Assembly: GCA_027460525.1 (NCBI GenBank)
Contig: JAPZAS010000009.1
Span: 1-64,000, forward strand
Reading direction: 5' to 3'
Source of the DNA: Candidatus Methanoperedens sp.
GTDB taxonomy: Archaea > Halobacteriota > Methanosarcinia > Methanosarcinales > Methanoperedenaceae
DNA: 64,000 bases
The notes under the pieces are model-generated. The model had not been told where the DNA came from and made no database searches. It worked only from the letters and a program-made list of their open reading frames with translations. The position numbers and the translations under genes were made by a program. Of the stretch, positions 25,874 to 34,007 are shown in pieces. The number at the start of each line of letters is the position of its first letter. Position 1 is the first letter of the stretch.

Positions 25874-26953
25874 ATGAAATACCAGACCGTTGCGGGACTT
25901 GTGGTAATATGGCTCGTATTAGCTACAGGTCTCGCAGAGGCTGGAACATTGACGGTCAGTCTGTCACCAAGCCTTGACGGCAATGGAACTATCAAAGCAG
26001 CGTCCATCACGAAGGCTGTACTTTCCTCAATCGATGGCGCGTTACCAGATGGCTCGTTTGTCGTCAGCAGTGGTGGATATGGTATAAAGTTTAATACTTC
26101 ATATAAAAATGCAACTATTATTAATGGCACAGCAAAGTTTAATCTTAGTACAGGAGATGTCAGCAGTGGGTATTATAGTGGCTCACAATTGGAGGGGGCA
26201 TCTGTGATGCGGATAAATGACCTCAACGATGATCTCATTCCAACACGCATTGATGACCCGACGAAGGATATCCACCAGTATGTGGGAGAGAAGTTGCGGG
26301 TATCTGTTATAGGCAACCTTTCAGACCCAACCTATCGAATCGAAACGTTCTCCAAAGGGCAGGGTAAGAATCCAGTAGTTAAGTGTACTGATGGCACTGG
26401 AGTGATATTTGATAGTATCTATATCATAATATCTCTGAAAACCAACCCGCAGGAACTCGAAATTAAAGCTATTCGCGACGGACTCGAAATGTCTCAGCCT
26501 GGTAACTTTTCGGGAAATATATTAATCATTAGTGCGGAGAGAATAACCAACTTTACACCAACCGCACCAACTCATCCGAGCACTTCGACCGCGATCAATC
26601 CACTCTTCTCCAAATGGGTATTCGGCCACGGCGATGATTATGGTGGAAATGACAGCAAATGCAGTAACTGCCACGGAAATCTTGACACGAAACCAGCAAG
26701 CTTCTCTGAGATCACTGTCAACAACGGTTTTTGCTTCAGGTGCCACAACGGAAAAGGCGGTGCTGACGCAGGGTTCGCAGGACAAGTCGGCTGCATGCAT
26801 CCATACCCGCCACCCCCCGAATTGATGATAACACCAACCCCAACAGTCACACCGACGGCAATACCAACGACTGCAACACCAAAAACATCTGCGTTCGAAG
26901 CACTTTCGGCAATTGCGGCTTTGCTGTCAGTGCTATTAATCAAAAGAAAGTAA
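25874..26953 (+). CDS. Exported dihaem c-type cytochrome
   Basis: A 359-residue exported protein. Signal peptide (VAGLVVIWLVLATGLAEAG), about 240 residues of beta-rich domain, then two haem-binding CxxCH motifs: CSNCH near residue 262 and CFRCH near 287. Other His residues (FGHGDDYGG, GCMHPYPP) could be axial ligands. A Thr/Pro-rich spacer leads to a C-terminal hydrophobic segment and basic end (FEALSAIAALLSVLLIKRK), like archaeosortase-processed anchors. It starts 31 bases after the repeat protein and probably forms a surface redox module with it. Confidence 0.88.
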   Translation: MKYQTVAGLVVIWLVLATGLAEAGTLTVSLSPSLDGNGTIKAASITKAVLSSIDGALPDGSFVVSSGGYGIKFNTSYKNATIINGTAKFNLSTGDVSSGYYSGSQLEGASVMRINDLNDDLIPTRIDDPTKDIHQYVGEKLRVSVIGNLSDPTYRIETFSKGQGKNPVVKCTDGTGVIFDSIYIIISLKTNPQELEIKAIRDGLEMSQPGNFSGNILIISAERITNFTPTAPTHPSTSTAINPLFSKWVFGHGDDYGGNDSKCSNCHGNLDTKPASFSEITVNNGFCFRCHNGKGGADAGFAGQVGCMHPYPPPPELMITPTPTVTPTAIPTTATPKTSAFEALSAIAALLSVLLIKRK

Positions 26954-27009
26954 AATCGTTCCTTTTGGAGCTTGGGTATGCGGAGCATCCCCTGCATTGA
27001 AAAACTTTC

Positions 27010-27282
27010 CTATATTTTTTTCTTGAAAAGCTTAATAAACTCGTCGCACTCCTTGGTAATTTCCTTGGATGCTTTTGTTATCACTTCTATGGGGTCAGCG
27101 CCGTCCGTCCTCACAAAAAGCACAGGTTCGCTGATTGTGGGATGTTTTATGTCATACGTTGCTATTTCAACATGTTTGTTGTTCAGCAAAGCAGTCTTGA
27201 GCACATTAAGCAGGGTATGCGTCTCCCCAGCCACTCTTATATTTATTTCATTTTCTGTCTTGTTGAGTATTGTAAGTTCCAT
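27010..27282 (-). CDS. rpoL: RNA polymerase subunit Rpo11 (RpoL)
   Basis: A 90-residue small assembly subunit of archaeal RNA polymerase, partner of Rpo3. It opens MELTILNKTENEINIRVAGE and carries the dimerisation core HTLLNVLKTALLNNKHVEIATYD and VLFVRTDGADPIEVITKA. The length is typical. It is the last gene of a minus-strand run with csl4 and two methyltransferase-fold genes, and a palindromic repeat lies between it and csl4. Confidence 0.96.
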   Translation of the reverse strand: MELTILNKTENEINIRVAGETHTLLNVLKTALLNNKHVEIATYDIKHPTISEPVLFVRTDGADPIEVITKASKEITKECDEFIKLFKKKI

Positions 27283-27296
27283 AAAATCACCTAAGA

Positions 27297-27316
27297 CCCC
27301 ATATTTAAATACGGGG
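27297..27316. repeat. 20-bp palindromic intergenic repeat, copy B
   Basis: CCCCATATTTAAATACGGGG lies between the stop of csl4 (27318-27320) and the start of rpoL (27282). It has one mismatched pair (CAT versus ACG in the arms). The extended context agaCCCC...GGGGacta matches copies A and C. Here it sits inside a minus-strand operon. Confidence 0.8.
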
Positions 27317-27317
27317 A

Positions 27318-28076
27318 CTAAATAACTCCTGTCCCGTAATCAGAGGATATTTTTCTTGTCTCCGTTCTTTCACATTTAGGACATTTAAGCCTGCCGTCAT
27401 CTTTTTTCAATACAGCCCTGCAATTGCCGCAGTAAGCCTTCATGACCCCGAGTTCCTTATTTACTGTGGTGAGGCGCATGTTCCTCATGTCTATCACCCT
27501 CGCTTTTACGATGTCAAAAGGCGCAAATTCGTTGTATAATTCCTTGACATACGCATCCTTTACGTTTGAGACATGGATTGCAGCCTGCTCTGCGTTTACA
27601 ATCTCCCGTTCTCCTTTTCCTTTTATCCCTGCAATCTCTACCAGGGCAACAGAATCTTTTACATCGGTAACCTGACCGATAACGATATCCCCGACCTGGA
27701 GATGGGGAGGTGTATTGGTAACAGGAGCGACTGAAATGGAACGCTCTTTGGTATTTATCCTTACGATCCCGCTGATAGATGCGTATATGTTCCCCTTATC
27801 CACGTAAGTTCCGATTTTTGGGGTGAATTCTTCTGAAGTTCCAATGAGGTCTCCGGGCAAGACTGTTGTGCCTTTTTCTTCCGGTTCTCTTGCTATTTCT
27901 TCGGGTTTCTCTAACTCTTGCGCAGTTTCCTGTATCTCTTCTTCAACTTCTTCCTCTAACTCAAGCTCGTTTTCTTCCTTTTCCTTTTTTTCTCCAATAT
28001 CGCCTTTTCCGAGCTTTCTCCTCGTTGCTATTTTCTTTCTTTTAATTCTAATAACTATCCCTCTATATTTTCTCAA
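27318..28076 (-). CDS. csl4: Exosome RNA-binding subunit Csl4
   Basis: A 252-residue cap subunit of the archaeal RNA exosome. N-terminal domain VLPGDLIGTSEEFTPKIGTYVDKGNIYASISG, central S1 domain (LQVGDIVIGQVTDVKDSVALVEI ... AAIHVSNVKDAYV), C-terminal zinc ribbon (AYCGNCRAVLKKDDGRLKCPKCE). The usual protein begins near the VLPGD segment. Here about 70 extra residues precede it, including a highly acidic/basic stretch. Either the extension is real or translation starts at an internal TTG in VLPGD. The start at 28076 overlaps the upstream methyltransferase gene by 14 bases. Confidence 0.93.
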   Translation of the reverse strand: MRKYRGIVIRIKRKKIATRRKLGKGDIGEKKEKEENELELEEEVEEEIQETAQELEKPEEIAREPEEKGTTVLPGDLIGTSEEFTPKIGTYVDKGNIYASISGIVRINTKERSISVAPVTNTPPHLQVGDIVIGQVTDVKDSVALVEIAGIKGKGEREIVNAEQAAIHVSNVKDAYVKELYNEFAPFDIVKARVIDMRNMRLTTVNKELGVMKAYCGNCRAVLKKDDGRLKCPKCERTETRKISSDYGTGVI

Positions 28077-28653
28077 TCCTGTATATCTCGACTTTTATGA
28101 CCTGTATTTCCTTCGTATGAAACCTGAATGTTCTTTTAATAGGAAAATCGATTAATTTATGTTCTGTTATGACCGAAGGGCTAATGAATTTTTTTATGAA
28201 TTCCATGCTCCCGAGGTTATGTATGGAGTAAACCACGCCGCTTACTTCGAGGGCTTTCCTCAAAAAAGGGCGGTCGCTTCCTTTCACCTGGGCGCCAAAC
28301 GGTGGATTCATCACTACTGTATGCGCTTTCCCGCAGACTTTTTCTATACGGCTGCATACGAACTCGACATCCGCGCCGAGTCTCCTAGCATTTGCCCGTG
28401 CAGTCTCAAGAACATCAATATCATCATCAAAACCTATAACCTTTTCTGCTCCCAGAAGTTTTGCCCCGATCGCAAGTACTCCTGTCCCGCAGCCGAGGTC
28501 ATAGACCGTATCTACAATATCGCCCCGCATAAAAGCAAAATGCAATAGTTCTGACGCTATTATTGCAGGCGTGGAGTACTGTTCCCGTTCAGGTTTCGGA
28601 GATATGAATCCTTCCACCTGTTCAAGCAGCATCTCCAGATGTTTCTTTCTCAT
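28063..28653 (-). CDS. METTL5-like RNA N6-adenine methyltransferase
   Basis: A 196-residue class I methyltransferase. SAM-binding motif VYDLGCGTGVLAIGA, acidic loop GFDDDIDVLETA and catalytic NPPFGAQ, the N6-adenine signature. YSTPAIIASELLHFA at the start is typical of the METTL5 group, which modifies small-subunit rRNA in eukaryotes. Archaeal homologues occur next to exosome genes as here. The target is inferred to be rRNA. It overlaps both neighbours by a few bases, so the run is an operon. Confidence 0.9.
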   Translation of the reverse strand: MRKKHLEMLLEQVEGFISPKPEREQYSTPAIIASELLHFAFMRGDIVDTVYDLGCGTGVLAIGAKLLGAEKVIGFDDDIDVLETARANARRLGADVEFVCSRIEKVCGKAHTVVMNPPFGAQVKGSDRPFLRKALEVSGVVYSIHNLGSMEFIKKFISPSVITEHKLIDFPIKRTFRFHTKEIQVIKVEIYRIEKI

Positions 28654-29300
28654 AGTTTCTTCGCCGTGAAATGGAGCGCGGGCAGCATTGCCTCTCCGTG
28701 GACTTTCACATGGTTAAAATATTGCCTGGCTAGCATTCTAATCCCTGTCCCTCCCTGTGCTTTCTCTTTTTTTATGAGGTTCCCGAGCATTACAAGATGC
28801 GCCCTGACATACTCCTCGGGTACTCGTATGTCTCTTTTTACGATTTCAACGGTTATTTCACTGAAACCTGATGCAGAGAGCTGCCTGCTGACATCTTCGA
28901 ATTCGTGCCGGAAGAGCGCGCCGGTACTTTTTAGGAGTTCATTAAAAAGAAGGCTTGATTTCTGTGCATCGTTCTGCGCTGACCATTGGAGCAACACAAA
29001 GGAAAAGCCTGAATCTTTAGCCAGTACCCTTGCAGCTTCATCGAACGCGAAGCCGAGCATCTCGGATGAGACCAGGTCAAAGTAATGATACGAAATAACT
29101 GCAGCAAAGGCAGAATTTTTAAATGGCAGAAGCGTGGGTTTTATAAGGATAGCATTTGTTAGCGGTCTTGGGGTCGTTATCCCGGAAACCGCAGAAGGTA
29201 GTTCCTCAGAAAGCATTCCTCCGAAATCAAGGACTCGCTTGTTATACTCAAGGTTTGAGCGTTTGATGAATTCCTGTCTGTCTTGTGCTGCGTAGGGCAT
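28650..29300 (-). CDS. Methyltransferase-fold protein of unknown target
   Basis: A 216-residue protein resembling SAM-dependent methyltransferases: NKRVLDFGGMLSEEL may be a degenerate motif I and PFKNSAFAAVISYHYFDLVSSEMLG resembles the segment before motif IV, with DEAARVLAKDSGFSFVLLQW after it. The glycine-rich loop is weak, so activity is uncertain. It is first in the minus-strand unit with the METTL5-like gene, csl4 and rpoL, overlapping the next gene by four bases, so a role in RNA metabolism is likely. Confidence 0.65.
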   Translation of the reverse strand: MPYAAQDRQEFIKRSNLEYNKRVLDFGGMLSEELPSAVSGITTPRPLTNAILIKPTLLPFKNSAFAAVISYHYFDLVSSEMLGFAFDEAARVLAKDSGFSFVLLQWSAQNDAQKSSLLFNELLKSTGALFRHEFEDVSRQLSASGFSEITVEIVKRDIRVPEEYVRAHLVMLGNLIKKEKAQGGTGIRMLARQYFNHVKVHGEAMLPALHFTAKKL

Positions 29301-29363
29301 ATTTTATTGGACCAATATAAATTAGCAACATACTTATGTGAATGTAAGTATAAATAACATCTA

Positions 29364-29654
29364 ATGTCAATTCAAAAACAAGTAATCAAACACCCCTACA
29401 TCACAACCGATACAAGAATATGTAAAGGCAGCCCGATAATCGCAGGGACAAGGGTACGCGTACTTGATATAATCATTGAATACGAGTATCTTGGCTATGC
29501 TCCGGATGAAATTGTCAATGAACATACACACCTGATTCTTCCCCACGTACATGACGCCCTTTCTTTTTATTATGAGCACAGGGAAGAGTTAGATCAGGAA
29601 ATCAGACTGAGAAAACAGAAAATAGAAAAATTACGTAAAAAGTTTAGTTCTTGA
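29364..29654 (+). CDS. DUF433 family antitoxin-like protein
   Basis: A 96-residue DUF433 protein: HPYITTDTRICKGSPIIAGTRVRVLDIIIEYEYLG, APDEIVNEHTHLILPHVHDALSFYYEH, then a charged helix. DUF433 proteins are HTH-type antitoxins, usually followed by a DUF5615 PIN-like toxin. Here no toxin follows; the next gene on the right is rtcB on the other strand. A TATA-like tataaata lies only eight bases before the ATG, so the true start or promoter is uncertain. Confidence 0.85.
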   Translation: MSIQKQVIKHPYITTDTRICKGSPIIAGTRVRVLDIIIEYEYLGYAPDEIVNEHTHLILPHVHDALSFYYEHREELDQEIRLRKQKIEKLRKKFSS

Positions 29655-29678
29655 AGGCTTGAACGGGAAAATTCATTT

Positions 29679-31142
29679 CTACCCCTTCGCCACCCCGAGC
29701 GGCATTACCTTGACAACCTTACGCGCTATACCAAGCTGGTGCACTACTTCCACGACCTCGTCGCTCGGCTTGTAAACCAAGGGCGCTTCCTCTGCTATCA
29801 CAGAGGGATGCGTGGCTCTTACAGATATGCCTCTGGCAGCCAATTCCTTTTGTATTGTCTCGCCGCGGAACTCCCTCAGTGCCTGTCCACGGCTTGATAC
29901 CCTGCCGGCGCCGTGGCATGCGCTCCCGAACGTGAGTTCCATGGCTTTCTCTGTTCCATGCAGTACGAACGATGGCGTTCCCATGCTGCCTGGGATCAAT
30001 ACCGGCTGACCGACTTTCCTGTAAGCCTGTGGAATATCTGGATGCTCAGGCGGAAAAGCTCTCGTTGCTCCTTTCCTGTGCACATACACCATCTTTTTTT
30101 CCCCGTCAATGGTATGTTCTTCAAGCTTCGCAACATTATGCGCCACATCGTAGATGAGCGACATATCCAGGTCATCTATATCGCGCCTGAAAAACCGTGC
30201 AAACGCTTCCCTTACCCAGTGTGTGATGACCTGCCTGTTTGCCCAGGCATAATTGGCAGCAGCAGCCATGGCTTTAAAGTAGTTCTGTCCTTCGGTGGAT
30301 TCCGCAGGCGCACATGCAAGCTGCCTGTCAGGTAGCCAAATACCGTATTTGCGGGTGGCTTGCTCAAGAATCCTGAGATGGTCTGTGCATATCTGGTGAC
30401 CTGCGCCGCGCGAGCCGCAGTGGATCATGACAGTTACCTGCCCTTTATGAAGCCCGAATACCTTCGCAACATCTTCGTCGTACACATCATCCACATACTG
30501 CACCTCGAGGAAATGGTTGCCTGAGCCAAGCGTCCCGAACTGCGGTTTGCCGCGGCTTCGCGCCTTCTCGCTCACTTTCGAAGGATCAGCGCTTTTCATG
30601 TACCCGTTCTCCTCGCAGTGCTCGATATCCTCTTTTACCCCGTACCCGCTGTCCACAGCCCATTTAGCCCCGTGAAGGAATGCATCGGTAAGTTCCTTAT
30701 CCGAAGCTCGAAGCTTGCTTTTTGAGCCCACTCCCGAGGGAATCTCATGGAAAAGAAGCTCTATGAGTTCTTTCATCCCGGGTCGCACCTCATCAACTGT
30801 TAGATTAGTCCTGATTATCCGTACTCCGCAGTTGATGTCGTATCCCACGCCGCCGGGGCTGATTATTCCTGTGCTCCTGTCAAAAGCCGCCACTCCCCCG
30901 ATTGGAAATCCGTAGCCTGAATGTGCATCCGGCATTGCCATGGCATATTTCTGGATTCCCGGCAGGGTTGCGACATTGGCGGTCTGTTCCAGTGTTTCAT
31001 GCTCGAGGCTCTGGAGTAGTTTTTGTGAAACGAAAATGCGCCCAGGTACTCGCATGCCCTGTTTATAGCTCATGGGTATGTCCCATGTGTAATCATTCAC
31101 TTTTGTGAGGAGGGCTTCAACACCTTTTCTTTGTTCGGACAT
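29679..31142 (-). CDS. rtcB: RtcB RNA ligase
   Basis: A 487-residue RNA ligase that joins 2',3'-cyclic phosphate and 5'-OH ends using GTP and Mn, acting in tRNA splicing. Metal and guanylate motifs: [48 protein letters not shown] and the GMP-attachment region [14 protein letters not shown]. The length is that of an intein-free enzyme. It stands alone, followed convergently by the DUF433 gene. Confidence 0.97.
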   Translation of the reverse strand: MSEQRKGVEALLTKVNDYTWDIPMSYKQGMRVPGRIFVSQKLLQSLEHETLEQTANVATLPGIQKYAMAMPDAHSGYGFPIGGVAAFDRSTGIISPGGVGYDINCGVRIIRTNLTVDEVRPGMKELIELLFHEIPSGVGSKSKLRASDKELTDAFLHGAKWAVDSGYGVKEDIEHCEENGYMKSADPSKVSEKARSRGKPQFGTLGSGNHFLEVQYVDDVYDEDVAKVFGLHKGQVTVMIHCGSRGAGHQICTDHLRILEQATRKYGIWLPDRQLACAPAESTEGQNYFKAMAAAANYAWANRQVITHWVREAFARFFRRDIDDLDMSLIYDVAHNVAKLEEHTIDGEKKMVYVHRKGATRAFPPEHPDIPQAYRKVGQPVLIPGSMGTPSFVLHGTEKAMELTFGSACHGAGRVSSRGQALREFRGETIQKELAARGISVRATHPSVIAEEAPLVYKPSDEVVEVVHQLGIARKVVKVMPLGVAKG

Positions 31143-31221
31143 GGTTGTCTTTCACTTATGCTGTGTGGATTTATTAAGCTTGGCGCAATCTCTTTCAGGT
31201 ATCCACAATCATCCGCACTAT

Positions 31222-31524
31222 TTATCCAGCACCAATACGCTTGATATCTTCTGTCATCTCCCTGATATTTTCAAGCTCGGATTTGAGCTCAGAATATGCC
31301 TCTCCTGCCGACTTTGTGGCAAGAGCTCCCTGCGTTGAAGGGGCAATCAACCCCTGCTGTTCGAGAATGCGGAGAGAATATCTCACAAGATGGTCTGGTA
31401 TACCGGTTTCCAGTGATAGTTTCATTATTCCGATTGGTCCTGAATCTATTACTTTTTTGAGTACGATGATGTGCCTTTTTAATAATTCAAGTTCATGCCG
31501 GACTCTTCGGGTTAGCATAATCAC
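31222..31524 (-). CDS. Small winged-helix transcriptional regulator
   Basis: A 100-residue protein: MLTRRVRHELELLKRHIIVLKKVIDSGPIGIMKLS, then GIPDHLVRYSLRILEQQGLIAPSTQGALAT, a winged helix whose recognition helix is the HLVRYSLRILEQ segment, and a C-terminal charged helix. Such small regulators are common in Methanosarcinales; the target is unknown. An ATG two codons downstream (MLTRRV) is an equally good start. It lies between rtcB and the S27ae terminator. Confidence 0.75.
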   Translation of the reverse strand: MIMLTRRVRHELELLKRHIIVLKKVIDSGPIGIMKLSLETGIPDHLVRYSLRILEQQGLIAPSTQGALATKSAGEAYSELKSELENIREMTEDIKRIGAG

Positions 31525-31580
31525 CAGATTAGAGTTGTAACTATGAGCATATCTAATTTAGCATGGTGAAGTAAAAGAGC

Positions 31581-31626
31581 AAAAAAATCTTGCGTCTCTT
31601 GGGGAATATTCACACCCCGAGAGCGC
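31581..31626 (-). terminator. Hairpin plus T-tract terminator after S27ae
   Basis: On the minus strand, downstream of the S27ae stop, the sequence forms a stem between gcgctctcgggg and ccccaagagacgc with a short AT-rich loop (31592-31626). A run of seven T follows (complement of 31581-31587). It looks like an intrinsic terminator for the long minus-strand operon running from the aIF2-gamma side to S27ae. Confidence 0.65.
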
Positions 31627-31653
31627 GGAATACAGTATTAATAGATGAAAAAA

Positions 31654-31803
31654 TTACTTCTTGAACTCTGTATAGCCGCACTTGCCGCATGCGAGGCGGT
31701 TCTTGTGCTCACCGAGGAACACTCCAGGTCCGCATCGTGGACACGAGGGCTTTATCCTTTTAGCCTTACCCCCGCTTATTTCATAAAATTTATTTACTGC
31801 CAT
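31654..31803 (-). CDS. rps27ae: Ribosomal protein S27ae
   Basis: A 49-residue zinc-binding small-subunit protein, shorter than many gene-finding cut-offs. It has [19 protein letters not shown] and [12 protein letters not shown], giving four zinc ligands Cys21, Cys24, Cys39 and Cys42. The length agrees with archaeal S27ae. It starts five bases after the S24e stop and is the last gene of the operon, followed by a terminator-like hairpin. Confidence 0.96.
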   Translation of the reverse strand: MAVNKFYEISGGKAKRIKPSCPRCGPGVFLGEHKNRLACGKCGYTEFKK

Positions 31804-31808
31804 TAGAA

Positions 31809-32252
31809 TCACTTCTCTTCAGATTTCTTTTTTCCCTCAGCTTTAGGCTCTGCTTTGGGTTTGGCTTCGTGCTTAGCTTCAGATTTAGCCTCGGGTTTTG
31901 TTTCCGCTTTAACTTCAGGTTCTTTTGCGGCTGGCTGGGCAGCCTGTGCAGGTGCTGCTTCTGCCTCGCCTTCTTTAGCCTTGGGCGCATCCCTTGCAAC
32001 AAGATGCTGATGAGCCAACTGTTTCAAACGTTCTTCGCTCTGATAGATACATGCTGTTCCCGTCAATTCTTGTTTTCCATAGATTGTGTCAAGGTGTTCT
32101 ATCACAATCAATTCAGGTTTGGAATTGAGGAGTGCTGCCAGTTTACCCTTCACCTCTATTCTTGAAGGGGTTGCCCTTTCCTTTATTTTCAGCGAAATCT
32201 CTCGTCTGTTCAATATCGGGTTTGTTTTGTCCTTGATAATCTGGATTTCCAT
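31809..32252 (-). CDS. rps24e: Ribosomal protein S24e with charged tail
   Basis: A 147-residue small-subunit protein. The S24e fold covers residues 1-98 ([58 protein letters not shown]). The remaining 50 residues are an Ala/Lys/Glu/Pro-rich tail with KPEAKxEAK repeats, longer than in most archaea. Similar tails occur on S3 and Rpo7 in this genome. It lies four bases downstream of the dephospho-CoA kinase gene. Confidence 0.95.
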   Translation of the reverse strand: MEIQIIKDKTNPILNRREISLKIKERATPSRIEVKGKLAALLNSKPELIVIEHLDTIYGKQELTGTACIYQSEERLKQLAHQHLVARDAPKAKEGEAEAAPAQAAQPAAKEPEVKAETKPEAKSEAKHEAKPKAEPKAEGKKKSEEK

Positions 32253-32256
32253 TATT

Positions 32257-32787
32257 TTACTCCTTACATTTCATTCTTTCAAGCAATGATTGTATTTCTT
32301 TCTTCTTGCTTTCGGTCACTCGAACAAGTACCGCCCCTTTGTCAGGCAATCCATATATAATTACTGATGAAAGAGGCGCCATGGCTATTGCGGGAAGGGC
32401 TGCCAGATCCTCCTCGCCTTTTATAAATATCTGGGTAGGCTTGTCTGAATCCATCGCGCGGGAGATTTCCTGCAACAGCGCTTCTGTTATTATTCCGGCT
32501 GGATTTTCAACAGTCAGTTGCTTAAAAAGGGCATGCCTTGTGCCACGCATTATTTTATCCGAAGCTGGACCACGTTTTGTCCTGTCATCCACAAAGGATA
32601 TGTCTGGAACCAATCCCGCGCTTAGAAGATTGAATGTCACAATATCCCCCACGGAAATTAGTTTAGTATAGTTTTTTAAATCCCTAATCATTTGTTTTGC
32701 GGTCTCGACACCATTTCCGGGGTAAAGCTCGCCATGGAGTTTTCGAAGCTCATCTCTTAACTCGTTAGGGAGGCAGTATCGTTTCAA
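32257..32787 (-). CDS. GTP-dependent dephospho-CoA kinase (DUF359)
   Basis: A 176-residue enzyme of the archaeal DUF359 family that makes coenzyme A from dephospho-CoA using GTP. Recognisable parts: ISVGDIVTFNLLSAGLVPDISFVDDRTKRGP with the conserved Asp/Lys/Arg residues, VENPAGIITEALLQEI, and IFIKGEEDLAALPAI. It is unrelated to bacterial CoaE. It sits between spt4 and rps24e, a neighbourhood conserved in Euryarchaeota. Confidence 0.93.
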   Translation of the reverse strand: MKRYCLPNELRDELRKLHGELYPGNGVETAKQMIRDLKNYTKLISVGDIVTFNLLSAGLVPDISFVDDRTKRGPASDKIMRGTRHALFKQLTVENPAGIITEALLQEISRAMDSDKPTQIFIKGEEDLAALPAIAMAPLSSVIIYGLPDKGAVLVRVTESKKKEIQSLLERMKCKE

Positions 32788-32788
32788 G

Positions 32789-32974
32789 TTACCGTACCTT
32801 CAATGCGTACGCCCCTGGTAATTTGACACCGAGCCTTTTAGCAATCTGTGATTTTCCGGGGTCGACTATTATCACATAACCACTCCAATCAGAAGTAAGG
32901 GCGGTTGAATTGCAGACAGGGCAGACCTGTCCCTTGACGACAACATGACATTCCCTGCAAACATTCTCTGCCAT
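32789..32974 (-). CDS. spt4: Transcription elongation factor Spt4
   Basis: A 61-residue zinc protein formerly called RNA polymerase subunit E''. CRECHVVVKGQVCPVC supplies the four zinc ligands (Cys6, Cys9, Cys18, Cys21) and SDWSGYVIIVDPGKSQIAKRLG is the conserved C-terminal part. It partners Spt5 on elongating RNA polymerase. It shares a one-base boundary with rpo7 upstream and lies a single base from the dephospho-CoA kinase gene downstream. Confidence 0.96.
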   Translation of the reverse strand: MAENVCRECHVVVKGQVCPVCNSTALTSDWSGYVIIVDPGKSQIAKRLGVKLPGAYALKVR

Positions 32975-33615
32975 TATGTCCCCTCAGGTTTAGATTCTGA
33001 TTGTTCTGCTCTCGGGGCTTCTTCTTTCCTTTTCTTCTTAGGCTTCGCTTTTTCCTCGACGACTTCTTTGGGTTTGCGCGCTTCTTCGATCCATTCCAGT
33101 TTGCCCAGAGCGTGCTGGCGCATTGTAAGACCGATTTTACTGTCCCTGGGTTCGCGCTCGTTAAGGCTTACGGCTATGATTCTTGCACGTACTTTGTCCC
33201 CGTCTGTCACTGAACGCCCTGATTCCTTGGTTATAAGGCGTGAATTTTTCTCATCATAGCTCACGAATTCATCGGTAAGCTGGCTTACATGCACAAGACC
33301 GTCAAGGGGACCTATGCCTACAAAGATTCCGAATTCTACAACTTCTACAACGCTGCCCTCGATAATTTCCTGCATCTCTGGCATGAAGGTCAATGCATCA
33401 AAAACCGCATCATAATACACTCCGCCATCCCCTGCAAGTATATGTCCTTCGCCAACCTCTATAACATCCTTTACCGCGACCATTGCACCGATTTTTTTAT
33501 CCACGAGTCCTTCGAGCTTATCCCTTAAAGCGAGTTTGACAGCTTCGTGAACAGGTTCGCCGAGCAATTCAGGTGCGATTCTCACCGTATCTGCTAATCT
33601 CATTTTTCTATACAT
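32974..33615 (-). CDS. rpo7: RNA polymerase subunit Rpo7 (RpoE')
   Basis: A 213-residue stalk subunit of RNA polymerase, partner of Rpo4. N-terminal RNP-like domain (MYRKMRLADTVRIAPELLG, KIGAMVAVKDV) and S1 domain (IIEGSVVEVVEFGIFVGIGPLDGLVHVSQL). The usual protein ends near residue 188; here a Lys/Glu-rich tail of about 25 residues follows. The start at 33615 gives the canonical N-terminus. It is cotranslated with spt4. Confidence 0.96.
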   Translation of the reverse strand: MYRKMRLADTVRIAPELLGEPVHEAVKLALRDKLEGLVDKKIGAMVAVKDVIEVGEGHILAGDGGVYYDAVFDALTFMPEMQEIIEGSVVEVVEFGIFVGIGPLDGLVHVSQLTDEFVSYDEKNSRLITKESGRSVTDGDKVRARIIAVSLNEREPRDSKIGLTMRQHALGKLEWIEEARKPKEVVEEKAKPKKKRKEEAPRAEQSESKPEGT

Positions 33616-33638
33616 CTAAATCCTCTTAGTAAAAGCTA

Positions 33639-34007
33639 TTAAATACTTAAACGAGTCTTATCTTGAAGATACACAATAGTAACTCCCTTACTACATAATC
33701 TTTTCTTTAATTCGATATCATTTGTTAACACCGCTGCATCCATCTCAACAGCCATATCGGTTATTATATCATCCGCAAATCCATTCTTTTCGATTATGGT
33801 ACATCGGTCAAGTAACGATAGTGCGATTTTTGCCGCTGTCCTTTCCTTACCTCTTCCCTGTGAATAAATTTTATCTAACTCTTTAACAGAAGCCCTGGGA
33901 ACAAGATAGGAATCAAAGCCCAACCGCCCAAGCTCAGAAAAAATATCAAGACCAAACTGTCCCGGGATCATCAACCCATTGGTATCAATTATTACTTTGG
34001 ATTTCAT
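33639..34007 (-). CDS. PIN-domain protein, Fcf1/Utp24-like archaeal type
   Basis: A 122-residue PIN nuclease: [23 protein letters not shown] supplies the first Asp, [11 protein letters not shown] the Glu, and [26 protein letters not shown] the C-terminal acidic residues. This archaeal group sits next to aIF2-gamma in many Euryarchaeota and is related to ribosomal RNA-processing PIN proteins, so ribosome biogenesis is more likely than a VapC toxin role; no antitoxin is present. It overlaps the aIF2-gamma gene by four bases. Confidence 0.88.
   Translation of the reverse strand: MKSKVIIDTNGLMIPGQFGLDIFSELGRLGFDSYLVPRASVKELDKIYSQGRGKERTAAKIALSLLDRCTIIEKNGFADDIITDMAVEMDAAVLTNDIELKKRLCSKGVTIVYLQDKTRLSI

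Noticed and set aside
33639-34007. VapC toxin interpretation of the PIN gene next to aif2g
   Set aside because: No antitoxin gene is present, and the gene overlaps aif2g in a conserved information-processing neighbourhood.
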